A stretch of 64,000 nt of DNA from Korobacter sp036501185 (GCA_036501185.1 DASYAU010000058.1:1-64000), one strand, 5' to 3'. Counted from the first letter of the stretch, positions 1-8,171 are shown. A program made the numbers and translations. The notes: a model not told the origin generated them from the letters alone.

Positions 1-17
1 ACCAACGCAATGGCGCG

Positions 18-43
18 CCCACCCTCCCTGCGGGGAGGGTGGG
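18..43 (-). terminator. GC-rich hairpin downstream of rplS
   Basis: A perfect 11-bp inverted repeat (18-28 with 33-43) with a 4-nt loop lies 19 nt beyond the rplS stop. It could end the ribosomal-protein operon transcript. There is no T-run on the minus strand after it, so it may act as an RNA 3' stabiliser rather than a textbook intrinsic terminator. Confidence 0.5.
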
Positions 44-61
44 GCACCCACAGTTGTGTAA

Positions 62-409
62 CTACTCGACTTCTTTCAAACGAGCGGCCTTGCCCTTGAG
101 TGCGCGCAGGTAATACAGCTTGGCGCGACGCACCTTGGCAGAGCGCAGCACTTCCACCTTGTCGATGACTTTGGAGTTGGTGGGGAAAATGCGTTCGACG
201 CCCTGGCCGAAGCTGACCTTGCGGACGGTGAAGCTGGGCTGCAGGCCACCGCTCTTGCCGATGACTACGCCTTCAAATGCCTGGAGGCGCTCTTTATCGC
301 CTTCCTTGATCTTTACGTGCACGCGGACGGTGTCTCCCGGCGCGAACAGCGGAAGGTCGGTACGCTTCGTTTTGGATAAAAGTTTTTCGATGACCTGTGA
401 ATTCGACAT
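62..409 (-). CDS. rplS: 50S ribosomal protein L19
   Basis: Structural protein of the large ribosomal subunit, at the 30S/50S interface. The 115-residue product has the usual L19 length and order: an N-terminal helix, a basic beta-barrel containing FAPGDTVRVHVKIKEGDKER, FEGVV, SGGLQPSFTVRKVSFGQGVER, and a C-terminal tail ending RRAKLYYLRALKGKAARLKE. The ATG at 409 is preceded by a good AAGGAAGAG ribosome-binding site. It is the last gene of the rpsP-KH-rimM-trmD-rplS operon, 18 nt after trmD. The order is the classical one, which supports every assignment in the cluster. Confidence 0.98.
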   Translation of the reverse strand: MSNSQVIEKLLSKTKRTDLPLFAPGDTVRVHVKIKEGDKERLQAFEGVVIGKSGGLQPSFTVRKVSFGQGVERIFPTNSKVIDKVEVLRSAKVRRAKLYYLRALKGKAARLKEVE

Positions 410-427
410 GTTCTCTTCCTTCTGAAT

Positions 428-1222
428 CTAAACTTTTGCCGCTCGCAATTCCGCGAGGTACTTCTGATCTTCCTTACTCAGTTCCGCCCCTTCCAACAGA
501 TCGGGACGGTTCTTGAATGTCTTCTCCAGCGCGCGCTTTCGACGCCAGCGCTGGATCTCTAAATGGTTCCCGTTCTGCAGCACCTCGGGCACAACATGCC
601 CCTGCCACTCTGCCGGCCGGGTGTAGTGCGGATAGTCAAGCAATCCGCCGGATGCGCACGTCGAGTCCGGACCTTCGCCGATTTCTTTCTCGCCGGCCGT
701 AAACGACTCCTGCCGCGCCGAATCCGCATTGCCTAGCGCTCCGGGCAGCAGTCGCGTTACCGCGTCCATGATGATCGCCGCACCCAGCTCGCCACCGCTT
801 AGCACGAAGTCACCAACCGATACTTCGCTGTCGGCCAGGACTTCGGTGACGCGCTCGTCGATGCCCTCGTAGCGGCCGCTGATCAGCACCAGGCGATCGA
901 GCTTGCTCAGTTCCAGCGCCATCCGCTGATCGAACAACCGGCCTTGCGGCGAGAGCACCAATACTTGCGTGTTCTCGCGATTGCCCTTCGGCGCGATCTC
1001 AATCGCCTCAAGGCATTCGAAGATCGGCTCCGGCTTCAGCACCATGCCTTCACCGCCGCCAAACGGACGATCGTCCACCGTGCGGTGCCGGTCGTGCGTG
1101 AACTCGCGCAAGTCGCGGACGGCGATTTCCACCAGTCCGGCTTTCTGTGCGCGGTTCACAATGCCGTGCTCCAGCGGGCCGCGAAAGAACTCGGGAAAGA
1201 TGGTGATCAAATCGATCTTCAC
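428..1222 (-). CDS. trmD: tRNA (guanine37-N1)-methyltransferase TrmD
   Basis: Methylates G37 next to the anticodon of tRNAs reading CNN codons, using SAM, and prevents +1 frameshifting. The 264-residue SPOUT enzyme shows the N-terminal MKIDLITIFPEFF start, the knotted SAM site with LSGGELGAAIIMDAV and RLLPGALG, and the C-terminal LDYPHYTRPAEWQG and GNHLEIQRWRRKRAL motifs. A short insertion (EKEIGEGPDSTCASG) sits before LLDYPHYTRP, where many family members are shorter. Translation starts at GTG 1222 and overlaps the rimM stop by 4 nt (GTGA), so the two are probably translationally coupled. Confidence 0.97.
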   Translation of the reverse strand: MKIDLITIFPEFFRGPLEHGIVNRAQKAGLVEIAVRDLREFTHDRHRTVDDRPFGGGEGMVLKPEPIFECLEAIEIAPKGNRENTQVLVLSPQGRLFDQRMALELSKLDRLVLISGRYEGIDERVTEVLADSEVSVGDFVLSGGELGAAIIMDAVTRLLPGALGNADSARQESFTAGEKEIGEGPDSTCASGGLLDYPHYTRPAEWQGHVVPEVLQNGNHLEIQRWRRKRALEKTFKNRPDLLEGAELSKEDQKYLAELRAAKV

Positions 1223-1842
1223 CGTTTCCGCCTTTCGCCTGCCGCCCGGGCTTCGTCCGCCTCGGACTTCTGCCGTTCGCGCTCGGCCTTCGACAGCGGA
1301 GCGTCGAGCTCGAGCATGCCTTCCGGCAACACCATCTCGATGCGCTTGGCTTTGAAGTCACGCGACTTCAAAAAGCCCTCGACGTAGGGAATCAGATATT
1401 CTCGATCGCCCTTCACCACGAGCAACGGCGCCTCGCCGGCGCTGAAGTCCACGTCTGCAACGACGCCGACTTTGCGTGTTTGGGAACCTTGAATCTCAAA
1501 GAGCTCGCAGCCCACCAGGTCGCTTACGTATGTAGCGCCTTCTTCCAGTTGGGCCCGATCCAGCCCGGGAATCTGTATTTCGCTACGAAGAAGCGTTTCC
1601 GCATCATTCATAGTTTCGATTCCCTGAAACTTTAAAACCACACCACCCTTGTGGAACCAATGATCTTCCAGTTCCAACTCGCGGCGTTGGCCCTTTTCCG
1701 GCAGCGCGAACAGCTTGTGACGCTGCTCGAACAGCTCGGGGAAGTCAGTAAACAACTCCGCGAAAACCTCGCCGATGCGGCCCTGCGTTTTTTGGACGCG
1801 GGCGATGGTGACGAACTCGTCAGTCGAGGATGTCGAGCTCAT
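1219..1842 (-). CDS. rimM: 16S rRNA processing protein RimM
   Basis: Ribosome assembly factor that binds S19 and the 30S head during maturation. The 207-residue product starts with the RimM N-terminal barrel (FVTIARVQKTQGRIGEVFAE) and has the PRC-barrel half with VSDLVGCELFE, GVVADV, APLLVV and YLIPYVEGFLKSRDFKAKRI. A charged Arg/Lys/Glu-rich tail of about 25 residues extends beyond the barrel. It overlaps the upstream KH gene by 23 nt and trmD by 4 nt, which is tight operon packing. The order rpsP-KH-rimM-trmD-rplS is diagnostic. Confidence 0.95.
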   Translation of the reverse strand: MSSTSSTDEFVTIARVQKTQGRIGEVFAELFTDFPELFEQRHKLFALPEKGQRRELELEDHWFHKGGVVLKFQGIETMNDAETLLRSEIQIPGLDRAQLEEGATYVSDLVGCELFEIQGSQTRKVGVVADVDFSAGEAPLLVVKGDREYLIPYVEGFLKSRDFKAKRIEMVLPEGMLELDAPLSKAERERQKSEADEARAAGERRKR

Positions 1843-2074
1843 AGTGCGTCTTGTGCCGCACGCCGGCGGCGTTCAAGATCGCGCGCAACGACTTTGCGGT
1901 GCGACCCTGGCGGCCGATGATGCGCCCCATGTCGCTTTCGGCGACTTCGAGGTTCACGTAGGTCGTTTCGCCTTCCTGCTCCACGTCCACGATCACTTCG
2001 TCGGGCGCTTCCACGAGCGCCTTCGCGATGTACTCGATCAGAACCTTGGGATCACCTTTGGCAGCAGTTGTCAC
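1820..2074 (-). CDS. KH-domain RNA-binding protein (KhpA-like)
   Basis: Small (84 aa) single type-II KH-domain RNA-binding protein of the family usually found between rpsP and rimM (YlqC/KhpA family). The RNA-gripping GxxG loop is visible as MGRIIGRQGRTAKSLR near residues 50-65, followed by the helix ILNAAG. Homologues bind a broad set of sRNAs and mRNAs and influence cell division in Firmicutes; the role here is inferred from that family. The start is GTG at 2074 with AGGA upstream. It follows rpsP by 20 nt. Confidence 0.93.
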   Translation of the reverse strand: MTTAAKGDPKVLIEYIAKALVEAPDEVIVDVEQEGETTYVNLEVAESDMGRIIGRQGRTAKSLRAILNAAGVRHKTHYELDILD

Positions 2075-2094
2075 GGTTGTCCTCGCGGGAATGG

Positions 2095-2349
2095 TTACGC
2101 AACTTTGGCGGGAGCGGCCGGAGCCTTGTCCCAGAGCTTCTTTACGCGATCGCTCATCTGGGCGCCTTTACTGACCCAGTAATCCACGCGCTCACGCTTC
2201 AACTCAATAGAAGCGGGATTGGTGCGCGGGTTGTAGGTGCCAACGACCTCAACCGAGCGGCCATCACGGGCGCGGTCTTTTTCGATCACAACAATCCGAT
2301 ATGTAGGCTTCTTGGGCGCGCCACGGCGCGACAGGCGAATCATCAACAC
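2095..2349 (-). CDS. rpsP: 30S ribosomal protein S16
   Basis: Small-subunit assembly protein and first gene of the rpsP-rplS operon. The product has the S16 hallmarks IRLSRRGAPKKPTYRIVV and DGRSVEVVGTYNPR, and is about 84 aa long. I chose GTG at 2349 rather than the ATG at 2343: AAGGAG lies 9 nt upstream of the GTG, and the resulting M-L-M-I-R-L register matches the family's M-V-x-I-R-L start. A longer open frame reaches 2403, but its first 18 codons look like leader sequence. The C-terminal Ala/Pro tail is short. Confidence 0.95.
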   Translation of the reverse strand: MLMIRLSRRGAPKKPTYRIVVIEKDRARDGRSVEVVGTYNPRTNPASIELKRERVDYWVSKGAQMSDRVKKLWDKAPAAPAKVA

Positions 2350-2618
2350 TTGAGGCTTCTCCTTATAGTTTCCCGCCGGTTTTGAGAACCGACAGTCGCA
2401 CAACTGGTCCCAACGGGGCGCTTGCCCACGTTCTGGCCTTCCCTTGTGCAGGGGATTTTTGAAGTTCCGCCAACGGCTAGGATGGAGGTGCTTCTACCAC
2501 GGGCGCTTTTGCGGCGAGGAATTTCCCAGCCAGCCACACGCAACCGGGGGCAAACCGTTATTATGACGGAAGTTGCGTCGCTTCGCAAACCCGATCCGGC
2601 GCCGGGTTCATCCTCGTC

Positions 2619-3449
2619 ATGCGTATTTTATCTGTTCGCACCGTAATTCTCGCCATTTTCTTAGGATTCAGCAGCTTATCCTTTGCCCAGCCAACTCCCC
2701 ACCACTGCCTCGGCTTCGATCGCAACGACTACCCCGGTGACAACCTCCTCCCCGCACTCCGCAAGACCTTCGAATGGACCGGCTATTGGCTAAACAATCC
2801 GCCCGGCGCGAACCAGAACACCTGGGCGGGCAAGCGGAACATCGTGAAAGCGGCGGGATTCGGTTTTGCCGTGCTGTACAACGGACGCGTCGACAAGGAA
2901 CTGAAGGGTAAGAACGCCACCCAGATCGGCCAGCGCGACGGACGCGATGCCGCGGCGCGTGCCAACGCCGAAGGCTTCCACGCGGGAACGACAATCTTCG
3001 TCGACCAGGAAGAGGGAGGGCGCATGCTCTCCGAACAGCGGGCCTATTTGCATGGCTGGATCGACGAGGTCACCGCCGCCGGCTTCCGCGCCGGGATTTA
3101 TTGCTCAGCGGTGCCATTCAAGGAAAGCAAAGGCGTCACGGTTGTGACCGCTAACGATATCCACGACAACGCGCAGGGACGGCGCATCTCCTTCTGGGTT
3201 TACAACGACGCCTGCGGACCCTCGCAAGGTTGCGTGTTTCCGAAGCATCCGCCGGCGCCCGCGAAGAGCGGCGTGGCGTACGCGGAGATTTGGCAGTTTG
3301 CGCAGTCGCCGCGGCGGGAGGAATCGAAGGCTTGTCCGAAAAACTACAACTCGGACGGCAACTGCTATCCGCCGGAACTGCCGGTGGAAGCGACGACCCA
3401 CGTGGATGTGAACACCTCGACGAGCGCTGATCCGTCGCACGGAAGGTAA
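2619..3449 (+). CDS. secreted DUF1906 glycoside hydrolase-like protein
   Basis: A 276-residue exported protein. Residues 1-23 form a Sec signal peptide ending SFAQ. The rest resembles the DUF1906 / Rv2525c-like family, a TIM-barrel fold related to GH25 muramidases: an early CLGFDRNDYPG strand, a middle AGFGFAVLYNGR strand, the acidic IFVDQEEGGRM strand (candidate catalytic Asp/Glu near residues 128-131), then GFRAGIYCSAVPF and ISFWVYNDACG. Cysteines in the second half may form periplasmic disulfides. The substrate is unknown; a peptidoglycan or glycan target is inference. It stands alone after a 270-nt gap, divergent from rpsP. Confidence 0.7.
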   Translation: MRILSVRTVILAIFLGFSSLSFAQPTPHHCLGFDRNDYPGDNLLPALRKTFEWTGYWLNNPPGANQNTWAGKRNIVKAAGFGFAVLYNGRVDKELKGKNATQIGQRDGRDAAARANAEGFHAGTTIFVDQEEGGRMLSEQRAYLHGWIDEVTAAGFRAGIYCSAVPFKESKGVTVVTANDIHDNAQGRRISFWVYNDACGPSQGCVFPKHPPAPAKSGVAYAEIWQFAQSPRREESKACPKNYNSDGNCYPPELPVEATTHVDVNTSTSADPSHGR

Positions 3450-3471
3450 CCTGCGCAACGTGGAATTCACT

Positions 3472-3499
3472 GTGGCAAATCGCACGCCGTTGCTATAAT
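3472..3499 (+). promoter_or_regulatory. sigma-70-type promoter for the alpha-toroid gene
   Basis: A perfect -10 TATAAT (3494-3499) is preceded at 16 bp by GTGGCA (3472-3477), which matches four of six -35 consensus bases. It sits between the DUF1906 stop (3449) and the gene starting at 3559. A leader of about 50 nt is predicted. Confidence 0.6.
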
Positions 3500-3558
3500 C
3501 CGCCCGAATCAGTCTTTAAAACTAATGCCCGTACCGGGTTGAGCCCTTGGGGTGACTG

Positions 3559-4764
3559 TTGTCGACCGCGATTGCACCGGCATTACGTCAAGCCTTCGAA
3601 GAGGCCGCCCCGAGCTTGCGAATCACTTGCGAAGAACTGGCCAACTGGCTTCGCGAGCACTATTACCAGGGCTACGAGCCGGACGACCTCCGCTGTGCCG
3701 CATCGCTGCAAGGATCCCTCTTCAAGCTACCGTGGGCCGCGGGCCTTATCGGGTATTTCAGTGAACATAGCGGCGTGCGCACTCGGAAAGCTCTCAAAGT
3801 CCCGCACTCGTATACGCCAACGACTTTGGCGCTCTGCCTGGCAGCTTGTGCCGAACTCTACCCATTCGATCCCAGCGTGCTGCCCACGATCGCCGTGCTG
3901 CGCGGAGAACTATTGCGCTTGCGCCATCCCAACGAGCCCGAGTTCTGCTGGGGCGATCAGTATGACGAGCGCTTCGAACGCAACCTCGACGCGCCGGTCT
4001 TCAAACCCGATACCTTCGTTTCCTATCTCGCCGGATCGGCGATGATGACGCTTGCCGAACGCGTACACGACGAGTCGGCCATTACGGTTGCGGAATCGGT
4101 AGGCCGCTACTTCATCACCCGGCTGAACCGCTCCGTTGATGAAGCGGAAGAGCTTTGCTTCAGCACCTCGCCCGACGACCACGAGCGCGTGTACCACAAG
4201 AGTGCGCTGGTCGCGAGCTACCTGGCACGGCTTTGGAAGTGGAACAAGAACGACGAGTACCTCGAGCTGGCACAGCGCGCCATGAAGTTTCTGCGCAACG
4301 CCCAACTTGCAACCGGCATGTGGTACTACGGGCTGGGCAAGAACCAGAAGGGCATCAATGCCGTGCAGACGTCGTATAACGCCATCGCGCTGCGCGACTA
4401 TCGCCACTACAGCGGCGACCGCAACTTCGAAGACACGCTGTTTAATGCGAATGAGGCGTTTAAGCGCGTCTTCTTCGAAACCGATGGCAAGCCGAAAATG
4501 TTCGTGCACCGGCTGTATCCGGTAGATATCCGCGCCTGCTCCCAGGCGATGGAACACTTCGCCGTGATGATGAACGAAGATGTGGATACGCCTGATCGCG
4601 CTGTGGGCATTCTGCACTGGACGCTCAAAAATATGCGCAATCCCGACAACAGCTTCGCTTACCGAAAATATGCGACCGGGCATCAGCGCATGGCCTACGT
4701 CGCCTGGGGTCAAGCGCATACTTTTCATGCCATGGCACGGATGCGCACCGCGCTCGCGCAGTAA
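3559..4764 (+). CDS. hypothetical alpha/alpha-toroid (six-hairpin glycosidase-like) protein
   Basis: A 401-residue cytoplasmic protein without a signal peptide. It is alpha-helical, with a repeating pattern of helix pairs, Trp/Tyr-rich loops (GMWYYGLGKNQKGINAVQTSYNAIALRDY, quoted from about residues 253-281, reads as one toroid repeat) and a terminal GHQRMAYVAWGQAHTFHAMARM. That layout resembles (alpha/alpha)6 enzymes such as cellobiose/N-acyl-glucosamine epimerases or prenyltransferase-like toroids, but I cannot name a substrate. The best start is TTG 3559, because an in-frame stop lies just upstream at 3553; GGGGTGA precedes it. A good promoter lies at 3472-3499. It could be involved in polysaccharide metabolism; confidence in that is low. 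Confidence 0.6.
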   Translation: MSTAIAPALRQAFEEAAPSLRITCEELANWLREHYYQGYEPDDLRCAASLQGSLFKLPWAAGLIGYFSEHSGVRTRKALKVPHSYTPTTLALCLAACAELYPFDPSVLPTIAVLRGELLRLRHPNEPEFCWGDQYDERFERNLDAPVFKPDTFVSYLAGSAMMTLAERVHDESAITVAESVGRYFITRLNRSVDEAEELCFSTSPDDHERVYHKSALVASYLARLWKWNKNDEYLELAQRAMKFLRNAQLATGMWYYGLGKNQKGINAVQTSYNAIALRDYRHYSGDRNFEDTLFNANEAFKRVFFETDGKPKMFVHRLYPVDIRACSQAMEHFAVMMNEDVDTPDRAVGILHWTLKNMRNPDNSFAYRKYATGHQRMAYVAWGQAHTFHAMARMRTALAQ

Positions 4765-4821
4765 TTTTGTTCGAAGGGCAGTTCAGTAGCACGCGAATTT
4801 CCAAGTATTTCGCGGCTCGGC

Positions 4822-4850
4822 TTGCGAATCGCGGCCTCGTCGCATAGCAT
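4822..4850 (+). promoter_or_regulatory. promoter of the 6S RNA gene
   Basis: TTGCGA (4822-4827) and TAGCAT (4845-4850) are separated by exactly 17 bp; each matches four of six consensus bases. The predicted transcription start is near 4857, about 8 nt before the closing stem of the 6S RNA, as expected for a dedicated housekeeping promoter. Confidence 0.6.
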
Positions 4851-4856
4851 CGAAAT

Positions 4857-5061
4857 CACTGTTCGCCGGCCTGCAAAGTTGGTGACGGATGGCAACCGTT
4901 TTTTGAACCGATAATTCAATGAACAGGGCGCCCGCCTCGACATAGATCTGGTGTGCATGCTCCGTTACGCGGAGAAGCCTAAAGGATCTCGGAGGGTGCC
5001 CGCCGTGATAAGCGGGTTCATTGACGGCCCATCACGCACGGCTACGCGGGTCGGCATAAAC
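4857..5061 (+). ncRNA. ssrS: 6S RNA
   Basis: Global regulator RNA that mimics an open promoter and binds housekeeping RNA polymerase. The sequence holds the conserved apical block GGTGTGCATGCTCCG followed by CGGAGAAGCCTAAA, near-identical to the enterobacterial 6S segment as I recall it, and GAACCGATAATTCA like the 5' bubble strand. Visible pairings: closing stem 4865-4874 with 5046-5055 (10 bp, two G-U), GTG/CAC, GATGG 4888-4892 with CCATC 5029-5033, CAATGAAC 4917-4924 with GTTCATTG 5016-5023, AGATC 4944-4948 with GATCT 4985-4989, apical CTCCG 4960-4964 with CGGAG 4970-4974, and a small CCCGC/GCGGG hairpin (4999-5003/5012-5016) on the 3' bubble strand. The length of about 205 nt fits. The ends are predicted. 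Confidence 0.9.
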
Positions 5062-5067
5062 TTTCTT

Positions 5068-5120
5068 CTGCTGTCATTCTGACCGAAGCGGCAGCAGGCC
5101 GCGCAGTCGAAGGATCCCTA
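5068..5120 (+). repeat. GTCATTCTGA-type intergenic repeat
   Basis: The segment CTGCTGTCATTCTGACCGAAG...GCAGTCGAAGGATCCC resembles the dispersed 'GTCATCCTGAGCGAAGCGAAGGATC' intergenic element that I recall from acidobacterial and other genomes. It contains a CTGCTG (5068-5073)/CAGCAG (5092-5097) hairpin. It lies between the 6S RNA and lgt and may help end the RNA transcript. Confidence 0.5.
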
Positions 5121-5164
5121 CTTTCTGCACCAGTTCTGGTCTCCCGAACGTCTAAAATACTGAC

Positions 5165-5971
5165 GTGTATCCGCAACTCTTCCACATTGGCCGCTTTGCC
5201 CTGCCGACCTATGGCTTCCTCGTCTCGCTAGGCGTAATTCTCGCCATCCTGCTCATTCAGCACCTCGCCAAGCAGCAAGGTATGGATCCGGAGAAGATCT
5301 GGAACCTGGCGATCATCTTCGTTTTCGCCGGGATCGTCGGCGCGAAGCTGCTCATGTTCATTGCCGACTGGAATGTCTATGTCCAGAATCCGGGCGAGAT
5401 CTTTACGTTCTCGACGCTCCAGGCGGGTGGCGTGTTCTCCGGCGGTGTGGTGCTGGCTGTGATCTGCGGCGCGTGGTACATGCGCAAGAACCATATGCCT
5501 GGCCTGCGTACTGCGGATGTCTTTGCGCCTGGTCTCGCGCTTGGCCATGCTTTCGGACGCCTCGGCTGCTTCTCTGCCGGCTGCTGCTTCGGCAAATCGA
5601 CAACGCTTCCGTGGGGCGTGGTCTTCCACAATCCTCTGGCGCATGAGATAGGCGGCGTGCCGCTGAACACCGTGATTCATCCCACGCAGCTCTACGAGAT
5701 GATCGTCGAGCTCATCAACTTCGGCATTCTCTACTGGATGCTGAAGCACAAGAAATTTGAAGGCCAAGTGGTGGGCGCGTACATGTTCATCTACGGCGTG
5801 GCCCGATTCTTCCTCGAGTTCCTGCGCGGCGATCCAGGCCGCGGGCAGCTCTTCGGAACCTGGGTCACGGAGACGCAGGGTATCGCGATTGCGATGGTCG
5901 TCGCGGGAACGATCCTCTGGCTACGGCGCGTGCCGCTGCGCACGCCGGCGAGATTAGCCCCAGCGCGATAA
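5165..5971 (+). CDS. lgt: prolipoprotein diacylglyceryl transferase Lgt
   Basis: Inner-membrane enzyme that transfers diacylglycerol from phosphatidylglycerol to the lipobox cysteine of prolipoproteins, the first step of lipoprotein maturation. The 268-residue product begins YPQLFHIGRFALPTYGF, has about seven membrane segments, and shows the family core GHAFGRLGCFSAGCCFGKS (about residues 127-145), the HPTQLYE motif, and the conserved FLEFLRGDPGRG near the last membrane segment. The start is GTG 5165. There is no Shine-Dalgarno, but TAAAAT (5153-5158) ends 6 nt upstream, so the mRNA may be leaderless. rluD follows 27 nt later. Confidence 0.97.
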   Translation: MYPQLFHIGRFALPTYGFLVSLGVILAILLIQHLAKQQGMDPEKIWNLAIIFVFAGIVGAKLLMFIADWNVYVQNPGEIFTFSTLQAGGVFSGGVVLAVICGAWYMRKNHMPGLRTADVFAPGLALGHAFGRLGCFSAGCCFGKSTTLPWGVVFHNPLAHEIGGVPLNTVIHPTQLYEMIVELINFGILYWMLKHKKFEGQVVGAYMFIYGVARFFLEFLRGDPGRGQLFGTWVTETQGIAIAMVVAGTILWLRRVPLRTPARLAPAR

Positions 5972-5998
5972 ACGTCTGCCATAATTCTCTCCGCCGCA

Positions 5999-7003
5999 AT
6001 GAGCCAGAATTCCCAAACTTTCATCGTCACCCCCGACGACGCGGCTCTTCGTCTCGACCACTACCTTGTCGCGCACCTGCCTGACGTCTCTCGTGCCCGC
6101 GTGCAGGCCCTGATCGACGACGAAAAGATTCTCGTCAACGGCAAAGCCTCCAAGCCTTCCTACAAATTGCGTGGGGACGAAACCATCGAAGTCCTGGGTG
6201 ACTACCAGCCGCCGCCGCTGCGCGCCATCGCGGAGGATATCCCCCTCGACGTGGTTTACGAAGATGACGATCTCGCCGTCATCAACAAGCCTGCGGGCAT
6301 GATGGTCCACGCCGGTGCCGGATCGACCGAAGAGGCCCGCAATCGCGGGACACTGGTGAATGCGTTGTTGCATCGATTCCGGGCGCTGTCGGATGTGGGG
6401 GGAGAGATGCGCCCCGGCATCGTTCATCGTCTCGACAAGGAAACCAGCGGCCTGATCGTTGTTGCCAAGAATGATGTGGCTCATCGCAAACTTGCCGAGC
6501 AGTTTTCCTCGCGTAAGGTCCACAAGAAGTACATCGCGCTGGTGCATGGATGGCCAAAGAAAGCAAAGGGCACCATCAATCTTCCGATCGCCCGTGATGT
6601 CTCCCGCCGCACCCGTATGACGACTCGCGGCTCGGGCGGCCGCGACGCGCTCAGCCATTACATGGTGCTGGAAAAAGTCGAGTCGCCCTACGGCAAGTTC
6701 GCACTGCTGGAAGTGAAGATCGAGACCGGACGCACCCACCAGATTCGCGTCCACTTGGCCAGCCTCGGGCACCCGGTTGTAGGCGACACGCTCTATGGGG
6801 CGCCGGGCGAGCTACGGGTGGTTAAGCCGGTGAAGGGAATCGCTTCGAAAATTGCCTCGCTCGACCGCAATTTCCTGCACGCCGCCTCGATCCATCTGCA
6901 ACAGCCGCGCAGTGGAACGGAGCTGCGTTTCGAACGTCCAATCCCTGTGGAGCTGGAAAACTTCCTGGCGAAGTTGCGCGAACCAGCGCCGCGTTCGGAC
7001 TAG
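5999..7003 (+). CDS. rluD: 23S rRNA pseudouridine synthase RluD-type
   Basis: RluA/RluD-family pseudouridine synthase, expected to modify helix 69 or other uridines in 23S rRNA. The 334-residue protein has an N-terminal S4 RNA-binding domain (residues 12-70: LRLDHYLVAHLPDVSRARVQ...ILVNGK) and a catalytic domain with YEDDDLAVINKPAGMMVHAG and the signature GIVHRLDKETSGLIVVAKND; the Asp in HRLDKET is the catalytic nucleophile. RTHQIRVHLASLGHPVVGD is also present. RluD versus RluA/RluC specificity is inferred from the S4 domain and cannot be fixed from sequence alone. It probably shares transcription with lgt. Confidence 0.93.
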   Translation: MSQNSQTFIVTPDDAALRLDHYLVAHLPDVSRARVQALIDDEKILVNGKASKPSYKLRGDETIEVLGDYQPPPLRAIAEDIPLDVVYEDDDLAVINKPAGMMVHAGAGSTEEARNRGTLVNALLHRFRALSDVGGEMRPGIVHRLDKETSGLIVVAKNDVAHRKLAEQFSSRKVHKKYIALVHGWPKKAKGTINLPIARDVSRRTRMTTRGSGGRDALSHYMVLEKVESPYGKFALLEVKIETGRTHQIRVHLASLGHPVVGDTLYGAPGELRVVKPVKGIASKIASLDRNFLHAASIHLQQPRSGTELRFERPIPVELENFLAKLREPAPRSD

Positions 7004-7049
7004 TCCCAAGGTGTCAGCCTCGCCAATCGGACGTGCCCGCAGCTCAGCT

Positions 7050-7055
7050 TATAAT
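7050..7055 (+). promoter_or_regulatory. -10 element upstream of the VWA-domain gene
   Basis: A perfect TATAAT lies 16 nt before the ATG at 7072, predicting a leader of about 10 nt. The region 16-17 bp upstream (CGGACG) is only a weak -35 match. No Shine-Dalgarno precedes the start, which fits a very short leader. Confidence 0.45.
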
Positions 7056-7071
7056 TGATGCAAGTAACCGC

Positions 7072-8157
7072 ATGAAACCCAGTTTGCTCTTGGCCATTCT
7101 AGGCGCGGCGTGCATGGCCGGCGCCCAACAACCGGCGGACCTGCCATCGGCGCCCTCAGCGACGTTGCAGAAGAACGGTGCTCCCGCGGCATCGCAGCCG
7201 CAGCAAAGCCAGCCGACGCCGAATACCGGCCTCGCACTGCCCGCGGTTCCCAAGGACCCGCCCTCGGCTCCCAAGCCGCCAAAGCCGCAAACTAACGACG
7301 CGCCCGCGTCCGAGAATGATATTCCCGTAATTAAGGTCGGCGTCAACGAAGTGAACGTCATTTTCACCGTCACGGACAAGCGCAACCGCTTCGTAAAAGA
7401 TCTTGCCCAAGCCGATTTCAAGTTCATTGATGATGGCAAACCTGCCGCCAAGATCGATTCCTTCCGCAAGGAGACGAATCTGCCGCTGCGCGTTGGCCTG
7501 TTGATCGACGCCAGCAACTCCGTGCGCGATCGCTTCAAGTTTGAGCAGGAATCGGCTATCGAGTTTCTGAACCAGATTATCCGTCCCAAGTTCGATAAAG
7601 CTTTCACCATCGGGTTCGACACCACCGCCGAAGTGACGCAAGACTTCACCGACGATACCGACCTGCTCGGCAAGGGTGTACGCATGCTGCGCCCGGGCGG
7701 CGGCACGGCCATGTACGATGCCATTTACTACGCCTGTCGCGACAAGCTCTCGAAGGAAAACGCCGGATATGCAACTCGCAAGGCGATCATCCTGCTCAGC
7801 GACGGTGAAGACAACCAGAGCCGCGTTACCCGCGAAGAAGCCGTGGAGATGGCGCAGCGCGCCGAAGTCATCATTTACACCATCTCCACCAACACCAGTG
7901 GCCTGAAGCTGCGCGGCGACAAAGTGCTCGAGCGGTTCGCTGAAGCCACAGGCGGACGCGCCTTCTTCCCGTTCAAGATCTCCGATGTGGCCAACGCCTT
8001 TTCGGAAATCCAGGACGAACTCCGCAGCCAGTACGCCGTTTCGTACGTCCCTGCCGATTTCGTGAAGGACGGGAAGTACCGCTCTATCGACATCATGGCT
8101 GACAACAAGAAGTACCGCGTGCGCGCCCGCAAGGGATACTACGCACCACGGCAATAA
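7072..8157 (+). CDS. exported VWFA-related Acidobacteria-type protein
   Basis: A 361-residue exported protein. I place the start at ATG 7072 because it directly precedes a signal peptide (MKPSLLLAILGAACMAGAQQ). A Pro/Gln/Ala-rich linker (residues about 20-80) is followed by VNVIFTVTDKRNRFVKDLAQADF and a von Willebrand A domain with the MIDAS motif LLIDASNSVRD (D-x-S-x-S), a conserved Thr in GGTAMYDAI, and the distal Asp in LLSDGEDNQSR. This is the arrangement of the VWFA-related domain family found massively in Acidobacteria. Its role is unknown; metal-dependent protein binding in the periplasm is likely. A terminator follows at 8172-8207. Confidence 0.85.
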   Translation: MKPSLLLAILGAACMAGAQQPADLPSAPSATLQKNGAPAASQPQQSQPTPNTGLALPAVPKDPPSAPKPPKPQTNDAPASENDIPVIKVGVNEVNVIFTVTDKRNRFVKDLAQADFKFIDDGKPAAKIDSFRKETNLPLRVGLLIDASNSVRDRFKFEQESAIEFLNQIIRPKFDKAFTIGFDTTAEVTQDFTDDTDLLGKGVRMLRPGGGTAMYDAIYYACRDKLSKENAGYATRKAIILLSDGEDNQSRVTREEAVEMAQRAEVIIYTISTNTSGLKLRGDKVLERFAEATGGRAFFPFKISDVANAFSEIQDELRSQYAVSYVPADFVKDGKYRSIDIMADNKKYRVRARKGYYAPRQ

Positions 8158-8171
8158 TCGAATTCTTGCGG

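Noticed and set aside
4725..4958. 77-residue minus-strand ORF between the alpha-toroid gene and lgt
   Set aside because: It overlaps the end of a real gene and the 6S RNA, has no ribosome-binding site, and its protein sequence has no recognisable order.
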